A stretch of DNA of 64,000 nucleotides from CAVYTF01 sp963771435 (GTDB lineage: Bacteria; Bacteroidota; Bacteroidia; Chitinophagales; Chitinophagaceae), in the NCBI GenBank assembly GCA_963771435.1, contig CAVYTF010000018.1, forward strand, positions 1 to 64,000, given 5' to 3'. Made by a program: the position numbers and the translations under genes. Shown piece by piece: positions 8,036-17,020 of the stretch; positions within the stretch are counted from its first letter, which is position 1, and each line of letters begins with the position of its first letter. Under the pieces are notes generated by a model. That model searched no databases, was not told the origin of the DNA, and saw nothing but the letters and a program-made list of their open reading frames with translations.

Positions 8036-9955
8036 TTATAGTTTGTTCAATTTTAAACTTTGTGTGCCATGTTCCTGATCTGTGATGGTGATGATGTATG
8101 TGCCTGCGGGATAGCTATGGACATCCAGAGAGAGGTTGTTTACTCCGGCTATTGAAGTGCCGTTTAACTGTGATACTGTTCTTCCCTGCAAGTCTGAAAC
8201 CTTTACCGTATAATTGTTTGCGGTTAATTCATTAAATACAAGTGTGGCCTGTGTAATTGCGGGATCAGGATAGAGAGACAAAGCAATTGGGGAGCTCAAT
8301 TTTATTGGGGCTATGGAACTGTAAGTGTATTTGCCATCCTTGTCTACCATTTGCAGCCTGTAATAGAGTAACTGGAAGCCCAGTTTATCAGCATTGAGAT
8401 CGGTATAGTTGTAAGCGTGTTTTGTGGATGTATTGCCCATGGCGCTCATCTTTCCTAAATCAATAAAGTTTTTGCCATCGGTGCTGCGCTGTATGTTGAA
8501 ATAACTGCTATTGATCTCTGAAGTGGTTTGCCATTGCAAGAGGTTGTTGTTGCCCTGTTGCTGTGCTGTGAAATTGAGCAGTGTGACAGGGAAGCTGGCT
8601 GAAGGAGCTAAATAAGCCAGGTAATCGTGGCTGGCGGCACTGGTATATTCAATAAAAAGGCTGTCATTATAGATAACTGGTGAACCGACATAGCCAGACC
8701 CGCCATTTACAGCAGTATCGGGATTTGTAATCAATGTTAATGCGGTATCATTATATTGAGCCAACTGGTTGTTGGTTTTAGCATTTTCATATTGTATAAA
8801 AAGCTCTTGTTGGCCATTCAAATCGGGCGCTACTATTGGAGGGGTAATGGCTGCACCGGTGCTTGTATAATTAGCCCATCCGTAAGGGCTTGCATCAGGG
8901 TTAGGAATAAGCGTAACTGAAGTGCCATCATACTTTGCCAACCTGTAAACACTTGCTGCGTCCTGGTATTGAAAGTACAGGTTATTGTTATAAACTATTG
9001 GCGCGCCCTGGTAGCCACCATACCGCGCCCCGGTATCAGGATTTGATACCAATGTTAGTGCTGTTCCGTCATATTGTGCCAATTGAGTAGTATAATTAGT
9101 GTTGAGGTATTGAATATAAAGCTTGTTATTATATACTATTGGCGAACCTCCTGAGCCATATCCGTATCCCGGGCCTGTATCCGGATTAGATATTAATGTT
9201 TCTTTTGTACCGTCAAATTGGTTGAGTTCGGTAAAGCCAGCACTGTCAACATATTTTGTGTATAAATAGTTGTTGTAAATAATGGGTAATCCCTGGTAAC
9301 CGCCTCCAAAAGGGTTGAATGCTGTGGCGCCATCGGGGTTGGGTATAATGGCCAAAACCGTATCATTGAAAGACATCATTTCACGGGTTTCAGGGGCGGC
9401 ATTGGTTTCAAAGCCCATGTATAGCTTGTTTTTATATTCTGTGAGGCCACCCTGGTAAGTGAAGCCGCCTGTAACGGGCGGATCAAAAATTGTCCAGGAA
9501 CTGCCATCATACGTAGCCATTTGTGAATTGTACTGAAGGCAGAGTTTATTATCATAGATACATAAAAAGTTAAACTCAGGGTTAGTTGCGTCTGGGTTAG
9601 GTATAAGAGTTATAGCAGTACCATCATAAATTCCTAATTGATAAACACCTGCTGTGCGGTTATAAATTTCGAGATATAAATCATTGTTGTACACTATTAG
9701 TGCAGCAACAAATAAGGTTCCGCTAATGGTGTCTGGGACGGGTATAATAGAATTGCCATTGTAGTAGGCCAATTCTTCACCCCCTGCACTATCCCTATAG
9801 GTAAAATACAGTTTATTATTGTATGGAATAGGGGCACCAAAGTAGCCTACGCCATCATCAGGGTTTGGGACGAGCTTTAAAGTTTGGGCGTTTGCTGTGG
9901 CCGTTAAAACAGACATTATCAAAATGGCAGGGAGAAAAAGTACATTTTTTTTCAT
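8036..9955 (-). CDS. T9SS cargo protein with about nine propeller-like repeats
   Basis: A 639-residue secreted protein. Residues 1-24 are a signal peptide ending TANAQ. Residues 25 to about 450 hold about nine repeats of 40-50 residues, each with a VYNNKLYFQY-type strand, then LAKYDGT, then LIPNPD. This looks like a beta-propeller or fibre built from short blades. A domain starting FPVTLLNFTA (about 465) with LLQWQTTSEINSSYF is the all-beta module that often precedes sorting domains. The final 80 residues (LYPDPAITQATL to ITDQEHGTQSLKLNKL) are a type A sorting domain. Ligand and activity are unknown. The repeats suggest binding of a surface polymer or adhesion. Confidence 0.8.
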   Translation of the reverse strand: MKKNVLFLPAILIMSVLTATANAQTLKLVPNPDDGVGYFGAPIPYNNKLYFTYRDSAGGEELAYYNGNSIIPVPDTISGTLFVAALIVYNNDLYLEIYNRTAGVYQLGIYDGTAITLIPNPDATNPEFNFLCIYDNKLCLQYNSQMATYDGSSWTIFDPPVTGGFTYQGGLTEYKNKLYMGFETNAAPETREMMSFNDTVLAIIPNPDGATAFNPFGGGYQGLPIIYNNYLYTKYVDSAGFTELNQFDGTKETLISNPDTGPGYGYGSGGSPIVYNNKLYIQYLNTNYTTQLAQYDGTALTLVSNPDTGARYGGYQGAPIVYNNNLYFQYQDAASVYRLAKYDGTSVTLIPNPDASPYGWANYTSTGAAITPPIVAPDLNGQQELFIQYENAKTNNQLAQYNDTALTLITNPDTAVNGGSGYVGSPVIYNDSLFIEYTSAASHDYLAYLAPSASFPVTLLNFTAQQQGNNNLLQWQTTSEINSSYFNIQRSTDGKNFIDLGKMSAMGNTSTKHAYNYTDLNADKLGFQLLYYRLQMVDKDGKYTYSSIAPIKLSSPIALSLYPDPAITQATLVFNELTANNYTVKVSDLQGRTVSQLNGTSIAGVNNLSLDVHSYPAGTYIITITDQEHGTQSLKLNKL

Positions 9956-10140
9956 AGCGAATGGTTTATTATATGGTGTAAAAGTAAAATTTATTATTGA
10001 TCTGTATTTGATCTTTGTATTATAATTTCTTTTATAGAAACAGAAAGCATTTGTTTTGTAATTTACTTTGTAATTAGCAGGGTATTGACAGACTTTTTAT
10101 AGTACAAGGTTCATGTTAATTAACTTAAAAGATATTGTTT

Positions 10141-10992
10141 ATGCTATTAGCAGACGTTGATGAATCAATAATGGTTCCTGTTCTTTCAGAAGTGATCGTT
10201 TCTCTGTTGCTGTTCGCAGGTGGCTATCTTATTGGCAAATACCGCGAAAAGCTGAGGGAGCGTGGCAAAAACCTGGAGGAATATAATTTTTATCCTTTTG
10301 AGGCAGACAAGGATAATTTTCCCCAGTTCATACTAAATGATTTTCGCCTTGCTGTTCATTATTTTTTAAAGAATAAAGATCATATAGCTGCAAGGCAGTT
10401 GATATTTATTGGCGAACAAAACAATGTGCGCAACCTGCTGGAATCAACTGAGCTGAAACAATATGAAAAGCTTTTCAGGGTTTACCAGGGGGATAAGATC
10501 GTTGATGATAATAACGAGTTTCTTGAAAATTATAAGCGTATTGTGCGGTTGATCGGCCAAACATTCAAGCATATGGGCATAGAGATCCTTCTCCATAATC
10601 TTATGAACCCTTCCCGTTCCATAGCAGAAATAGAAAGCGGTGAAGTGACGGGAAGGAAAGTGGGGATGGGAACTACAGCACTTGTGCTTGACCTGAAAAA
10701 AAGAAAGGCCCTTAATGAGGATAAACTTAATTATGAACTGAATATAGGGGCCCGCAAATTCAAATGTACTACGATACCAGTATTCCGCAGGAATTATGGT
10801 TTGATAGCGGCGGTTTGCATTAATATTGACATTAAATTCATTACAGAAGAAGTTATGAAAACAAAAGAGGCACTTGATGACTTTTTTAAAAACTATTGCA
10901 AAACAGATATGGTACTTGAAGAAAATATACTGAGCAAAGAAGAATATGAAAAAGCGCTGAAAGGAAAAAAGTACTGGAAAGATGGTAAATGA
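10141..10992 (+). CDS. membrane-anchored YheO-like PAS domain protein
   Basis: A 283-residue protein with one N-terminal transmembrane helix (about residues 13-33, VLSEVIVSLLLFAGGYLIG), then a cytoplasmic region. Residues 135-240 resemble the YheO-type PAS domain: IEILLHNLMNPSRSIAEIESGEVTGRKVGMG, shown here only as positions 145-175, then IPVFRRNYGLIAAVCINID. In E. coli YheO/DauR this PAS domain precedes a DNA-binding helix-turn-helix. Here no such domain follows and the protein is tethered to the membrane, so it is more likely a sensor than a regulator. It sits 37 bases upstream of a ligand-gated channel homologue on the same strand, which suggests a shared transcript. ATG at 10141 is used in preference to the TTG six bases earlier. 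Confidence 0.55.
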   Translation: MLLADVDESIMVPVLSEVIVSLLLFAGGYLIGKYREKLRERGKNLEEYNFYPFEADKDNFPQFILNDFRLAVHYFLKNKDHIAARQLIFIGEQNNVRNLLESTELKQYEKLFRVYQGDKIVDDNNEFLENYKRIVRLIGQTFKHMGIEILLHNLMNPSRSIAEIESGEVTGRKVGMGTTALVLDLKKRKALNEDKLNYELNIGARKFKCTTIPVFRRNYGLIAAVCINIDIKFITEEVMKTKEALDDFFKNYCKTDMVLEENILSKEEYEKALKGKKYWKDGK

Positions 10993-11029
10993 ATACCAAG
11001 GAATCTATAATAATTTTAAAAACCCTCTA

Positions 11030-12002
11030 ATGAAACCTCTAAAACTTATTTGCTTAATCTGTGCATGTTGTATTTGTCTATGCTTTAGTTCCGGGGCTAA
11101 TGCGCAAAAAGCTGTTCCTGACACTGTAAAAGCTGGCATTTATATTACCAGCATACATGACATTGATTTCAAGGATAAAGAATATAGTGTCTGATTTCTG
11201 GCTTTGGCTAAAATATAAGAACAAGGATCTTGATTTTTTACAGAACCTGGAAGTACCGCTATCAAAATCTACTACCAGGTCGTTTGTTACCATTGACAGT
11301 TCAACCAATGAAATATACCTACTGATGAAACTACAGTGCGTGATGCAGGATTCATGGAGAATAAATGACTTCCCTTTTGACCATCAAAAACTAAACTTAT
11401 TTCTTGAAAACTCACAGTTTGATTCTCACAGCCTGGTTTTTATACCGGATACGCTTGGCAAGCATTATGACCCCCGTTTTACGCTCAGAGGGTGGAATAT
11501 AGATAGCTGCAATGTCACTATTAATAAAAAGCTTTATGAAACTGCATTTGGAGACCCGACCGCCAGGAAGCCACATTCAGAATACAGCAGAATGTGGGTG
11601 GCGGTTTTAAATCACCGGGATGTATCAGGGCTTTTCTGGAAGCTGTTTGTAGGCATGTATATAGCATTTTTTATTGCTTATGTATGTTTTTATATACATG
11701 TGGATAGCATCGATTCCCGTTTTGGATTGAGCGTTGGAGCTTTGTTTGCTGTAATAGGTAATAAGTATGTGGTGGATGCTTCACTGCCCGAAACCACTAC
11801 TTTTACGCTTGTTGACAGCCTGCATGGCATTACGCTGTTCTCCATTTTAGCCATCATTTCTGCTACTGCATATTCTTTAAGCCTTGTAAAAAAAGATAAA
11901 TTAAAACAGGCAAATAGGTTTGATATGGTTGCCGCGCAGGTAATATTGGTGCTGTACGTTGTTCTAAATATTTGGTTGATCAGCCAGGCGGCAAAGGGGT
12001 GA
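11030..12002 (+). CDS. pentameric ligand-gated ion channel homologue (one frameshift)
   Basis: About 323 residues in two frames. Residues 1-25 are a signal peptide (MKPLKLICLICACC to SGANA). The extracellular ligand-binding domain follows, with the bacterial pLGIC landmarks VKAGIYITSIHDIDF, FWLWLKYKN and WRINDFPFDHQKLNLFLEN. Four hydrophobic segments fill the C-terminal 130 residues (first LFVGMYIAFFIAYVCFYI, last AAQVILVLYVVLNIWLI). Bacterial relatives such as GLIC and ELIC are cation channels opened by protons or amines. The ligand here is unknown. The frame break is at about 11192, where DKEYSV is followed one base later by DFWLWL, and probably reflects an extra T. A YheO-like PAS protein precedes it. 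Confidence 0.75.
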
Positions 12003-12049
12003 GAACTGAGTACTTTGAAGAACATTTATGGAGCGCATACCACGGGACA

Positions 12050-12524
12050 TTATTTCAGTAAGACCGTGGCGTAGGCTATTATTCCTTCACCGCGGCCGAC
12101 GAAGCCCATTTTTTCGGTGGTAGTGGCTTTGATGGAAATGTTTTTTGTACTGGTTTGTAAAATGGTAGCAATGGTTTGCTGCATAGCTGGAATGAAAGGG
12201 TTTATTTTTGGTGCTTCGAGGCAGATGGAGGAATCAATGTTGACGAGTTCATATCCTTCTGATCTTATTAATTCTGCTGTTCTTGCTAAGAACAATCTTG
12301 CTGTCAATATCTTTAAAGTCCAGTGAAGTATCAGGGAAGTGGGAGCCAATGTCTCCAAGACAGGCTGCACCAAGCATGGCATCGCAAATAGCATGAAGCA
12401 AAACATCTGCGTCGCTGTGGCCGAGGGCACCTTTATCATAAGAAATTTGGATACCGCCTAGCCAAAAATCCCTGCCTTCTAGTAACTGGTGGAAGTCTAT
12501 GCCAAAACCGATACGGAGGTTCAT
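12050..12524 (-). CDS. ispF: 2-C-methyl-D-erythritol 2,4-cyclodiphosphate synthase (one frameshift)
   Basis: IspF makes the cyclic diphosphate intermediate of the MEP pathway and works as a trimer with an active-site zinc. Visible are GIDFHQL (metal Asp and His) near residue 8, GHSDADVLLHA near residue 35, and the C-terminal TTTEKMGFVGRGEGI. The combined length of about 157 residues is normal. The frame breaks at about 12290, between DIDSKIVL and ARTAELIRSEG, by one extra base. The gene lies downstream of porV on the same strand with a heptamer repeat between them. It is probably cotranscribed with porV or transcribed from a promoter that is not apparent. Confidence 0.9.
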
Positions 12525-12530
12525 TTTAAT

Positions 12531-12594
12531 AGATGACAGATGTTAGATGACAGATGTTAGTTGACAGATGTTAGTTGACAGATGACAGGTGATG
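12531..12594. repeat. heptanucleotide tandem repeat, about nine units
   Basis: Units alternate AGATGAC and AGATGTT, later AGTTGAC and AGATGTT, in exact 7-base phase, so a 14-base period is also visible. The array fills the porV-ispF spacer, beginning 6 bases upstream of the ispF start codon. It therefore occupies the place of a leader or promoter. Confidence 0.8.
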
Positions 12595-12616
12595 ATGACC
12601 GCAGAACAAAATGACT

Positions 12617-13796
12617 TTATTGAGATGTGGTATTATCGCTGCCGCCTGAACCTTCAAGGTTGAATAGAATACTGAACCGTAAAGTATTTGAAAGAGGATT
12701 AAGTGTGACACCGTTTCCAGAAGGAACAATATAAGAAAAATTAAAATTGAACACGGTATATTTTAACCCTATGCCTAATGTAAAGTATCTCCTATCGCCC
12801 TGGTTCTTGCCTTCCCAAAAATATCCAGCGCGCGCCATAAACTGGCCGTTGTAGGTATATTCCATTCCGCCTGAAAAGGTATAGGCGCTATTGCTTAATG
12901 ATTGGCCCCAACTTCCAAAAACGCTCTGGGTATGGTAGTTTATGAGGTTTTCCATATTAATGCTATCATCGTATGTGGCATTGCCAGTGTTTGAGGCTGT
13001 TGGCAGTGCAGGAACGAGCAACTTATTTATGTCCACGTCAAAGGTCATTTTATTATCCTCGTCCAATATTGCTGTATAAGCGCCGCCAATGCCGAGGTTT
13101 GCGGGAATGAAATCTTTTGACTGTGCATTGTCAGTATATCCTATTTTGCCCCCCAGATTTGAAAGAGCTATGCCGTATGTGAAACCCTGCCCTTCATCAT
13201 TTAAACCATTGTGAAATAACGAAACATCTGCAGCGACTGTTTGCCCGGCTTTATAAACCGTACTGTTAACGGAGCCGTTGGCAAGGCTTGAATTAATATA
13301 GCGTAAGGCTACTCCTAAGCCAATCTTGTCTGACACTTTGCGGGAATAACCGAAATCAACCGCATATTCCCTTGGACGATAGAGCTGGAGGTTTTGGCCA
13401 TTGTAATCTGTGAACTGGATATCTCCCAAATTAAAATAACGGATGGAGCCTGAAATAGCCTGTTCATCATCTATTTTGTGGTAACCAGCCAAGGTGACGA
13501 GGTAAACACCTGATGCGATGGCCTGCAACCATGGCGTATATGTTAAACCCACGGCATCGGTAGTTGTTGCAAAAGGACTTTCCCAAATCCCAAAAACCTG
13601 AATTTGCATCAGGACTGAGGCCTATGCCCGCTTCGCCCATGGCACCGCTTCGGGCATCAGGCGAAATGCGTAAAAAAGGAACCGCCGTGGTTACTACATT
13701 AGGAACTACATAAGTGGCAGCTTGCGACTGCGCTAAAACAGAAATAAAAAAAAGGGGGAGAAATAAAATCGCTACTTTCAATTTTGTTACATTCAT
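12617..13796 (-). CDS. porV: T9SS outer-membrane protein PorV/LptO (one frameshift)
   Basis: PorV is an outer-membrane beta-barrel of the FadL-like group. It is the shuttle that hands T9SS substrates from the translocon to the attachment complex. The signal peptide ends QSQA. The mature N-terminus shows the family signature VVTTAVPFLRISPDARSGAMG and then LSPDANSGFWDLGK. After one frame break at about 13580 the barrel continues (ATTTDAVGLTYTPWL) to the C-terminal strand TLRFSILFNLEG. The total of about 392 residues is normal. gldJ is divergent 342 bases away, and such T9SS neighbours are usual in Bacteroidota. This protein would serve the several sorting-domain proteins in the window. Confidence 0.9.
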
Positions 13797-14138
13797 TAAA
13801 GTTAGTTTTTACTGATAATAATATTATGGCTGATCAAAATCGTTTTCAAAATAAGCCGTAATTTAAATTTTAAGTACAGGTATAATCAATAAAACTAAGT
13901 TCGGTGGTTAAATAATATAGAGGAATTGGCCATGCGGGTGCAAATATGAATATTTTTTGTTGTAAAATGAATCTTTTTTCATCCGAATTATTTTTAACAG
14001 TTCCGAATTTTATTAAAAAATAATAAACGAGCTAAAGTGTTTATTATTTTAAAAATTATAAATTATCTTCGCCGTTTGTAAGGAAAAATGCAATATTTTA
14101 CTAAACTTACCGTTTCAAAATAAACAAAAGCTGTATAG
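13797..14138. other. divergent porV-gldJ intergenic region
   Basis: Strongly AT-rich. The only clear element is the TATCTTCG box at 14064-14071 facing gldJ. No gene or repeat is visible. Confidence 0.4.
14064..14071 (+). promoter_or_regulatory. -7 box of gldJ
   Basis: TATCTTCG is a TAnnTTTG variant with C at the seventh position, which recurs at prs and folD in this window. It leaves a 5' leader of roughly 60 bases before the gldJ ATG. Confidence 0.45.
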
Positions 14139-15677
14139 ATGTTAAAGGGATCTAGAAATTTTATTTTGTTGTTTGCAGTGTTGGCAACAATTTGTTCCTG
14201 CAAACCCAAACCACAGAAATCCAGTGTTACAGGTTGGAATTATAATGACAAAAAGCAGGGGGGGTACTATGTAACCAAACCATCAGATATAAAGACTGGA
14301 CCGGGACTGGTGTTTGTGCAAGGTGGCACTTTTACTATGGGCGCAACCGAAGAAGATGTAATGGGCGACTGGAATAATATACCCCGCAGGGTAACAGTGA
14401 ACTCATTCTTTATAGATAAAACGGAGGTTGCTAATGTACACTACCGTGAGTATATTCATTGGCTGGAGAATGTTTTTTCAGACCCACAATATGAAAAAGT
14501 AGTGCAAGGCGCAAAGCCAGATACATTAGTGTGGCGTACTGAATTGGCATATAATGAGCCTTATGTAGAATATTATTTCCGCCATCCTGCTTATAATTAC
14601 TATCCTGTGGTGGGTGTGACCTGGAAGCAAGCACATGATTTTTGCGTTTGGAGAACAGATAGGGTAAATGAATTGGAATTGATCACAAAAGGCTACCAGA
14701 ACCCAAATGTTTTGAAGCAGGAACTTAACGGCGGTGGCCAAGATAATTTTAATACAAAGTCTTACCTGATGGGGGAATATGAAGGTATTCCAGGTAAGCC
14801 AAAAAAGAACCCGTTGCTCGATGCACAAGGACGCCCGAGAACAAAAGTGGAATTTAACGATGGTATTTTATTACCTGACTACAGATTGCCTACTGAAGCA
14901 GAATGGGAATATGCTGCTCTGGGTGAAATAAACCAAAATCCTTCATCTAAACAAGGCAAAAAGAAAAGGGGAGAAGAACTGGTTACAAACAAACAGATAT
15001 ATTCCTGGAAAAATGATGGTTTTGACAACCTGCGAGCTACACGCCACGGGGCATGGCAGGGAGCTTTTCTCGCAAACTTTAAGCGCGGTAATGGAGACTA
15101 CATGGGGGTAGCAGGGGGGCTGAATGACAATTCTGCAATTCCAGCAGAAGTGACCTCGTTTTTCCCTAATGGCTTTGGGTTATACAACATGAGCGGCAAC
15201 GTTAGCGAATGGGTGGCTGATGTGTACAGGCCAATGACAGACCAGGACGAAAATGATTTAAACCCTTATCGTGGTAACGTATTTGAAAAGGTAGATACTA
15301 AAGGCGGTGAAGGTAGTTTGCGTGACAGTTTGGGAAGAATAAAAATGACCCCTGAAACAGATTCAGAACTGCATGACAGGAGAAATTATCAAAGGTCTTA
15401 TGCTATCAACTTTTTAGATGGTGACTCTACCAGTGAAAATTATTATGGTTATGGAGTTACCACCTTAATAAGTGATAAATCAAGGGTAGTGAAGGGTGGT
15501 AGCTGGGATGATATGCCATATTGGTTAAGTCCAGGGGCGCGCCGTTTCCTGGAAGAAGACCAAAGCAGCAGTACAATTGGTTTCAGATGTGCTATGACGC
15601 ATTACGGAGGATCTGAAGGCACTTCTGCCAAGCAAAAAGCAGGTAATTTTTGGCCTACCCGCCGACAAAAGCGATAA
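14139..15677 (+). CDS. gldJ: gliding motility / T9SS lipoprotein GldJ
   Basis: A 512-residue lipoprotein with a lipobox ending ATICSC (Cys about 21). It carries a formylglycine-generating-enzyme-like (SUMF1) domain from about residue 55 to 495: FVQGGTFTMGATEED, then DYRLPTEAEWEYAA, then GLYNMSGNVSEWVADVY and VVKGGSWDD. GldJ is an outer-membrane-associated component required for type IX secretion and gliding in Flavobacterium. GldK has the same fold and is the main alternative, but the length, the long insertions and the porV neighbour favour GldJ. It is followed by a strong terminator, so it is monocistronic. Confidence 0.85.
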   Translation: MLKGSRNFILLFAVLATICSCKPKPQKSSVTGWNYNDKKQGGYYVTKPSDIKTGPGLVFVQGGTFTMGATEEDVMGDWNNIPRRVTVNSFFIDKTEVANVHYREYIHWLENVFSDPQYEKVVQGAKPDTLVWRTELAYNEPYVEYYFRHPAYNYYPVVGVTWKQAHDFCVWRTDRVNELELITKGYQNPNVLKQELNGGGQDNFNTKSYLMGEYEGIPGKPKKNPLLDAQGRPRTKVEFNDGILLPDYRLPTEAEWEYAALGEINQNPSSKQGKKKRGEELVTNKQIYSWKNDGFDNLRATRHGAWQGAFLANFKRGNGDYMGVAGGLNDNSAIPAEVTSFFPNGFGLYNMSGNVSEWVADVYRPMTDQDENDLNPYRGNVFEKVDTKGGEGSLRDSLGRIKMTPETDSELHDRRNYQRSYAINFLDGDSTSENYYGYGVTTLISDKSRVVKGGSWDDMPYWLSPGARRFLEEDQSSSTIGFRCAMTHYGGSEGTSAKQKAGNFWPTRRQKR

Positions 15678-15698
15678 GGAAAAGGTAAATACAACAAA

Positions 15699-15727
15699 AA
15701 GGCCATCCATATTTGGGTGGCTTTTTT
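15699..15727 (+). terminator. rho-independent terminator of gldJ
   Basis: GCCATCC pairs with GGGTGGC around a short loop and is followed by six T. Confidence 0.85.
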
Positions 15728-15787
15728 ATTGTTGCCTGAAGCAGTTAAAAAGAGCAAATTCAATGTAGAAAAATCTGTTATTTAGTA

Positions 15788-15795
15788 TAGTTTTG
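15788..15795 (+). promoter_or_regulatory. -7 box of nadC, predicts leaderless start
   Basis: TAGTTTTG matches TAnnTTTG and ends 5 bases before the ATG at 15801. Transcription starting about 6-7 bases after the box would begin at the start codon. Confidence 0.55.
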
Positions 15796-15800
15796 CCTCT

Positions 15801-16664
15801 ATGGTTATGTTTGAAGAATCGTTACAACATCTTATTAAAGAATCGCTTCAGGAAGACGTAGGCGGGGGCGATCATTCTACTTTAAGCTGTATCCCGGAAC
15901 ATACAAAAGGAAAAGCTGTTTTAAAGATAAAACAGGAAGGTGTTTTAGCAGGGGTGGGCGTTGCTGAAAAGATCTTTCGTTTTGTTGAACCGGGGGCTGT
16001 TTTTAACGCTTACAAAAATGATGGCGATCCTATGAAGGTTGGAGAAATTGCTTTTGAAACGGAAGCTTATACCCACACTATTTTAAAATGTGAAAGGCTC
16101 GTGCTTAATTGTATGCAGCGTATGAGCGGCATTGCTACTTTGACGCGGCAATATGTTGAAAAAATAAAAAAATATCATACAAAAATATTAGACACAAGGA
16201 AAACAACGCCTAATTTCCGTTTGCTTGAAAAAGAAGCGGTTCGCATTGGAGGGGGCGTTAATCATCGGTTTGGATTGTATGATATGCTGATGCTGAAAGA
16301 TAACCATATTGATTATGCAGGAGGATTAGAAACTGCCATTAATAAGGCTTTTGAATATGTGCAAGTAGGCCATTTAGATTTAAAGATAGAAGTAGAAACA
16401 AGAAGTTTGGAAGACGTGAAAAAAGTTTGCACAATAGGGAAAGGGAAAGTTTTTCGGGTAATGCTTGATAATTTTGCACCTAAACAAGTGGCTACAGCTG
16501 TGGCAATAATAAACGGTGCGTTTGAAACAGAGGCTAGCGGCGGGATTAATTTGAGTAATATAGAAAGCTATGCGGCAACGGGGGTTGATTTTGTTAGTGT
16601 TGGAGGCCTGATCCACCAAGCGCAAAGCCTTGACATGAGTCTGAAAGCAGTGATAACTGCATAA
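15801..16664 (+). CDS. nadC: nicotinate-nucleotide pyrophosphorylase (carboxylating)
   Basis: NadC converts quinolinate and PRPP to nicotinate mononucleotide in de novo NAD synthesis. The 287-residue length is normal. Visible are DTRKTTPNFRLLEKEAVRIG near residue 135 and the barrel residues LMLKDNH, KIEVETRSL and the C-terminal ASGGINLSNI and VDFVSVGGLIHQA. The ATG at 15801 is chosen because the promoter box sits just before it, although an ATG two codons later is possible. A SUI1-family gene begins 9 bases after the stop, so the two form an operon. nadE, the last step of the same pathway, is at 21-22.5 kb. Confidence 0.93.
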   Translation: MVMFEESLQHLIKESLQEDVGGGDHSTLSCIPEHTKGKAVLKIKQEGVLAGVGVAEKIFRFVEPGAVFNAYKNDGDPMKVGEIAFETEAYTHTILKCERLVLNCMQRMSGIATLTRQYVEKIKKYHTKILDTRKTTPNFRLLEKEAVRIGGGVNHRFGLYDMLMLKDNHIDYAGGLETAINKAFEYVQVGHLDLKIEVETRSLEDVKKVCTIGKGKVFRVMLDNFAPKQVATAVAIINGAFETEASGGINLSNIESYAATGVDFVSVGGLIHQAQSLDMSLKAVITA

Positions 16665-16673
16665 TGAGTGTTT

Positions 16674-17015
16674 ATGGCTAAAAAAATAGATGATAAAAGA
16701 GGCTTTGTCTACAGCACTGATCCCAACTTTAAATTTGAGGAAGCAGCAGAACCTTCCCAAGAAACCTTGCAGTCAGCGCAGCAAAAACTAAAGATAAGAT
16801 TAGATACAAAACAGCGTGCAGGAAAAGCAGTAACCCTGATAACAGGCTTTACCGGAACAGAAAATGACGCCGAAGAATTAGGCAAAAAGCTAAAGAACTT
16901 TTGCGGCACCGGCGGCAGCGTTAAACACAATGAAATAATTATCCAGGGCGACCAAAGAGATAAAGTGCTGCAATGGCTTTTAAAGAATAATTATAAGCAG
17001 GCGAAGAAAATATAG
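16674..17015 (+). CDS. SUI1/YciH-family translation factor
   Basis: A 113-residue protein whose C-terminal 80 residues match the bacterial SUI1 (eIF1-like, YciH) fold: GKAVTLITGFTG, then LGKKLKNFCGTGGSVK, then EIIIQGDQRDKV. Relatives bind the small ribosomal subunit and affect initiation fidelity, but the bacterial role is not settled. ATG at 16674 is preferred to a GTG two codons earlier. It follows nadC closely and converges on pyrD with a 5-base gap. Confidence 0.85.
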   Translation: MAKKIDDKRGFVYSTDPNFKFEEAAEPSQETLQSAQQKLKIRLDTKQRAGKAVTLITGFTGTENDAEELGKKLKNFCGTGGSVKHNEIIIQGDQRDKVLQWLLKNNYKQAKKI

Positions 17016-17020
17016 CGTTG

